A DNA stretch of 10,000 bases, from contig NC_135554.1 of NCBI RefSeq assembly GCF_964340395.1, positions 17,648,092 to 17,658,091 on the forward strand, given 5' to 3'. This stretch comes from Glandiceps talaboti. Lineage: Eukaryota > Hemichordata > Enteropneusta > Spengelidae. The position numbers and the translations under genes were made by a program. A model generated the notes under the pieces. It did not search any database. It was not told the DNA's origin and saw nothing but the letters and a program-made list of their open reading frames with translations. This document shows positions 7,560-10,000 of this stretch, in pieces (position 1 is the first letter of the stretch; each line of letters opens with the position of its first letter).

Positions 7560-9411
7560 GAAAATGCATGTCGACTATAAATATGCAAAGATGTTGAAAT
7601 ACTTATGTTAATAGCACATCGAGAACCAAAATTATTACTTTGCATTTAAAATGGAGATACGTACCACAGATGAGATAATGACAGAGGCTAACCCAAGCGG
7701 AAAAAAGCAACATAGCAGGTGCCAGATGCCCATTGCCAATCCAGCGACATCAAGTCCGGTGGGTGATGTGGATCTTGACCGTGTAATGACAACGGTGGAG
7801 GGAGCTGTCTGCCCTGTTACCACCTGGATGATTTGAAAATAAATCAAAGAGTGTGTTACTGTGTCTTGCGATAATGCCCTAATTAAAACGTTATTTTAGA
7901 AAGCTAGATAAGTCCATGCCATTCATTTTATTCACTGTGTAGAGATATGAGATGTCGCCAAAGGAAGATTTTCCTCGTTGGAAGTATGTAATATGTTTAT
8001 TGCTATGTTGATTGACGAATTTTAACATGTTTTGTTTAGATAAGACTAAAATTGCGCCAAGGCATTTGTATCAATTAGTATCTAATATCATACACATTTT
8101 TTTCATATAGCCGTCACTGATTGGCTTAGATCGTGTCACGTGGTATGAACCAGTGAATCTGCAAAGAGCTTTGAACCCTGGGAAATAGTTGCCACAGAGC
8201 AGCCCTCGAGGTAGACTCTGTCACAGTCCTTGAATCTTCGCATAAATAGCTAAAACTTGGGTTGTTTTGTATATATCTACTGCATAATTGTACTCATATA
8301 CTAGTATCCCAGTATCCCTAGCCCTGTACTGTGCGCCCTCATTGATCACATAGGGCTAACATTTTGTTGATGTTTTTAATCGAAGCTAGCGATACTGGGA
8401 TACTAGTATATGAGTACAATTATGCAGTAGTTATATCCAAAACAACCCAAGTTTTAGCTATTTATGCGAAGCTTCGAGGACTGTGAGAGAGTCTACCCTC
8501 GAGGTAATATACTCTACTAATGCCCTCATAGCCAGGAAATAAGTATTATACACTTATTGCCCTTCCTTCGGGCATCAGTAGATGTCTATTATCCTGAGGG
8601 TTGTTATGTAAGAACTGTTTCCTGATATGAGGTTGTAAACCTCAGTACACTGTTGCTATATAATAACCCAAATGGTAATATGACGTCTCTTAGTTCCCTA
8701 GTTTTTTGTTATAACACATCACATTTTCAGGCAAAGCAAATCATCAAAAGGACCCCATGCTGTATAAATAGTACCCTAGGGAAAATAGAAAACAAATAGT
8801 CTCTTTGTATGCAAAATAAGGTATCTTTGTCCAGATTTATGCTATACAGTCCCTCTATGACTAGTTCACAATGAATTACTGGTGTGGAAATCTCAGCTGT
8901 TTCGAATTCTGGATTCAGTTGGCAGTCTCAAGCTTCATTTATTTGTTTGTGTACAATGTATGTACACTCAATTCATTTAGAATATTAGCACCAACATGGC
9001 CTGTTTTGCAGGATGGAGTTACTACTGGATTTTGGATAGAAATATACTGGAGTTTAAATACACTTTGTACCTAGCTAGCCAAAGTAATGGTATCCTTGTA
9101 CTGTTTCATCATCAATACAATTCATATTAAACGCAAATTGTAAAATCAGCTTTGAGAGAAAGAAGACAAGGCCTGGACACCAACATGAGAACGCCATTGT
9201 ACAACGTCTCAGTTTAAGCACATACATACCGTCACGTTGGAAGTAGTCTGTGTTGGATACTGCTGAGTGGCCTGTGGTGGATACTGCTGAGTGGCCTGTG
9301 GCGGATACTGCTGAGGGGGATATTGTGGTTGAGCCTGGGGATACGGTTGTTGTGCCATTTGATAATCTTGAGACTGATAAGGTGGAGCAGGCTCACTTGG
9401 TGCGTATTTTT
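7115..9411 (-). CDS. Gene B: CD225/dispanin (IFITM-like) membrane protein, partial at 5' end
   Basis: Three exons (9411-9230, 7823-7665, 7288-7115) encode 170 full residues plus a split codon; the first exon is missing. The order is a Pro/Gln/Tyr-rich tail with 8-residue repeats (QQYPPQAT), a Thr/Ser linker with RSTSPTG, a first hydrophobic helix with GIWHLLCCF and PLG, a loop with VYRCDG and ADKLS, a second helix, and a tail ending TYDYDGY. It is the same family as gene A, with matching exon limits and phases, so it is a tandem duplicate. Differences: a longer repeat-expanded tail, Ala in place of the first Gly of GxxxG, an extra Cys in the loop, and no sequons in the C-terminal tail. The role is probably membrane trafficking or fusion control; the exact function is unknown. 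Confidence 0.87.
7289..7664 (-). other. Gene B intron 3
   Basis: 376-bp phase 0 intron, donor GTACGT, acceptor TTTTGTAG. Over half is simple repeat (7346-7560). It is at the same position as gene A intron 3. Confidence 0.87.
7346..7560. repeat. Compound microsatellite (TATTG/TATG/TG/TCTG)
   Basis: On the plus strand: three TATTG-type units (7346-7360), (TATG)n to 7425, a short unique break, an impure TG tract (about 7445-7500), then (TCTG)15 at 7501-7560, uninterrupted. It lies 60-270 bp upstream of the gene B exon 4 acceptor in transcript sense. Confidence 0.97.
7665..7823 (-). CDS. Gene B coding exon 3 (first half of CD225 domain)
   Basis: 159 nt, 53 codons, phase 0 at both ends. The acceptor is CAAATCATCCAG (intron ends at 7824) and the donor GTG|GTACGT (intron begins at 7664). 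It encodes VVTGQTAPST, then RSTSPTG and the first hydrophobic helix with W, Cys-Cys and PLG. The last 42 residues share 28 identities with gene A exon 3. Confidence 0.92.
8204..8504. mobile_element. Foldback/MITE-like element with 120-bp terminal inverted repeats
   Basis: The left arm 8204-8322 matches the reverse complement of the right arm 8385-8504 with six mismatches and one single-base gap, about 94% identity. The 62-bp loop holds a second short pair, TAGCCCT (8319-8325) and AGGGCTA (8352-8358). Both outer ends carry the palindrome CCTCGAGG. No transposase is present, so if mobile it is non-autonomous. CCCTCGAGGTA occurs directly repeated at both ends (8203-8213, 8496-8506), but this follows partly from the palindrome, so a target-site duplication is not proven. 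High arm identity suggests a young element or gene conversion between arms. Confidence 0.82.
8524..8632. repeat. Short imperfect inverted repeat next to the foldback
   Basis: CCTCATAGCCAGGAAATAAG (8524-8543) is similar to the reverse complement of 8605-8632 (CCTCATAT.CAGGAAACAG), with more loosely matched bases inward. The centre contains TGCCC..GGGCA (8558-8574). It begins only 20 bp from the larger foldback and could be a separate decayed element. Confidence 0.5.
9230..9411 (-). CDS. Gene B coding exon 2 (Pro/Gln-rich tail with repeats)
   Basis: 182 nt: two bases completing a split codon, then 60 codons. The acceptor is TTCTTTGCAG (intron ends at 9412) and the donor ACG|GTATGT (intron begins at 9229). 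It encodes KYAPSEPAPPY, QYPP units, then QQYPPQAT twice and QQYPTQTT, ending SNVT. The entry phase (1) and exit phase (0) equal those of gene A exon 2. The antisense open frame at 9250-9432 is a shadow of this exon. Confidence 0.85.
9242..9313. repeat. 24-bp coding minisatellite in gene B exon 2
   Basis: Three tandem 24-bp units (9242-9265, 9266-9289, 9290-9313) encode the 8-residue repeats QQYPPQAT, QQYPPQAT and QQYPTQTT. The second and third units by coordinate differ at one base, which is synonymous; the 3'-most unit (9242-9265) has diverged. Gene A lacks the repeat. Confidence 0.93.
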
Positions 9412-9601
9412 CTGCAAAGAATAACCATATAAATTGAAGCATTTTAGACAATATAAATTTGCAAATACACACACGTATACAAGTACGCGCACACAAACAC
9501 ATACATACATACATACATACATACATACATACATACGTACACAGTCATATAGACACATGCACACGCCGGTACACATGTACACACACACACACACAAACAA
9601 A

Positions 9602-9639
<38 letters not shown>

Positions 9640-9804
9640 CATACACACACAAACAAACAAACACAGACACACGCACACACACACACACACACACTCACTC
9701 ACTCACTCACGCACGCACGCACGCACACACACATACCCATACATACATACATACATACATACATACATACATGCATACATACATACATACATACATACAT
9801 ACAT

Positions 9805-9867
<63 letters not shown>

Positions 9868-9892
9868 CGCTCGCGAGCACGCACATGCCATC
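9412..9892. repeat. CA/CATA microsatellite field in gene B intron 1
   Basis: On the plus strand: (CATA)n at 9499-9536, CA and CAAA runs at about 9570-9692 including (CA)n at 9604-9636, (CTCA)n at about 9693-9710, (GCAC)n at about 9710-9724, (CATA)n at 9738-9822 with one interruption, and (CA)n at 9822-9865. The first 50 bp or so are unique intron sequence next to the exon 2 acceptor. Long His-Thr or Cys-Val open frames are artefacts. No gene B exon 1 could be found here. Confidence 0.95.
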
Positions 9893-10000
9893 ATGGTAGA
9901 GGGGACTAGACATGACCACAGACCCTCCATTATAGTAGAGGGGACTAGACATGACCACAGACCCTCCATTATGGTAGAGGGGACTAGACATGACATAGAC
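9893..10000. repeat. 39-bp minisatellite, about 2.7 units, cut by window edge
   Basis: Units begin at 9897, 9936 and 9975 with TAGAGGGGACTAGACATGAC and are spaced exactly 39 bp. The first two units differ by a single visible substitution (ATAG against ATGG at the junctions); the third departs after 20 bases. Because 39 is a multiple of three, the minus strand reads a 13-residue repeat (SCLVPSTIMEGLW), but no start, splice or domain signal supports coding. Confidence 0.9.

Larger units (their letters stand above)
7824..9229 (-). other. Gene B intron 2
   Basis: 1406-bp phase 0 intron, donor GTATGT, acceptor ATCATCCAG. It contains the foldback at 8204-8504 and the weaker inverted repeat at 8524-8632. 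The regions 7824-8190 and 8640-9229 show nothing recognised; the plus-strand open frame at 8871-9074 has no family resemblance. Confidence 0.85.

Noticed and set aside
7651-7836. Plus-strand 61-codon open frame
   Set aside because: Antisense shadow of gene B exon 3.
8871-9074. Plus-strand 67-codon open frame in gene B intron 2
   Set aside because: No family match by eye, opposite strand to the host gene and no supporting signals.
9250-9432. Plus-strand open frame with WPVVDTAE-type repeats
   Set aside because: Antisense shadow of gene B exon 2 and its 24-bp repeat.
9871-9905. ATGATGGCAT on the minus strand as a possible gene B first exon
   Set aside because: A donor at the following GTGCGT would join T to AA in exon 2 and create a stop codon, so it cannot be the start exon.
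9444-9996. Cys-Val or His-Thr rich open frames and a 13-residue repeat frame at the right edge
   Set aside because: Artefacts of CA/CATA arrays and a 39-bp minisatellite; no domain, start context or splice support.
9893-10000. CRISPR-like regular repeat
   Set aside because: The 39-bp units are directly adjacent with no unique spacers, in a eukaryotic intronic setting; it is a minisatellite.

Overview
The window is invertebrate animal genomic DNA. The coding signal is split by introns with GT..AG borders, and the non-coding DNA is AT-rich and full of microsatellites, a minisatellite and foldback (inverted-repeat) elements. No bacterial operon signals are seen. The phylum cannot be fixed from the sequence; a marine invertebrate such as a lancelet or hemichordate is plausible, but this is a guess.

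Two related genes lie head-to-tail on the minus strand. Both encode small CD225/dispanin proteins (the IFITM / proline-rich transmembrane family): a short Pro/Gln/Tyr-rich N-terminus, a first hydrophobic helix with a Trp and a Cys-Cys pair, a short polar loop, a second transmembrane helix and a short tail. Gene A (160-4316) appears complete in four coding exons: 4301-4316, 1969-2096, 928-1077 and 160-336. Together they give 471 nt, or 156 residues plus stop. Gene B (7115 to beyond 9411) has three coding exons here: 9230-9411, 7665-7823 and 7115-7288. Its first exon was not found and probably lies past position 10000. The intron phases match between the genes (phase 1, then 0, then 0), and the CD225 region is about 64% identical by hand alignment, so they are tandem duplicates.

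Layout: 1-159 gene A 3' UTR; 160-4316 gene A with introns of about 591, 891 and 2204 bp; 4317-4530 candidate gene A promoter with an ISRE-like site, an ER6 nuclear-receptor-like site and a double GATA site; 4531-6830 intergenic DNA with nothing recognised; 6834-7114 gene B 3' UTR with a possible AATAAA; 7115-9411 gene B exons and introns; 9412-9890 a long CA/CATA microsatellite field; 9893-10000 a 39-bp minisatellite.

The most notable non-coding structures are a roughly 300-bp foldback with arms about 94% identical inside gene B intron 2, an older foldback of about 580 bp and a compact pre-miRNA-like hairpin in gene A intron 1, and complementary tetranucleotide arrays flanking gene B exons 2 and 3. 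All functional statements are inferences from sequence features and family knowledge; no searches were run.
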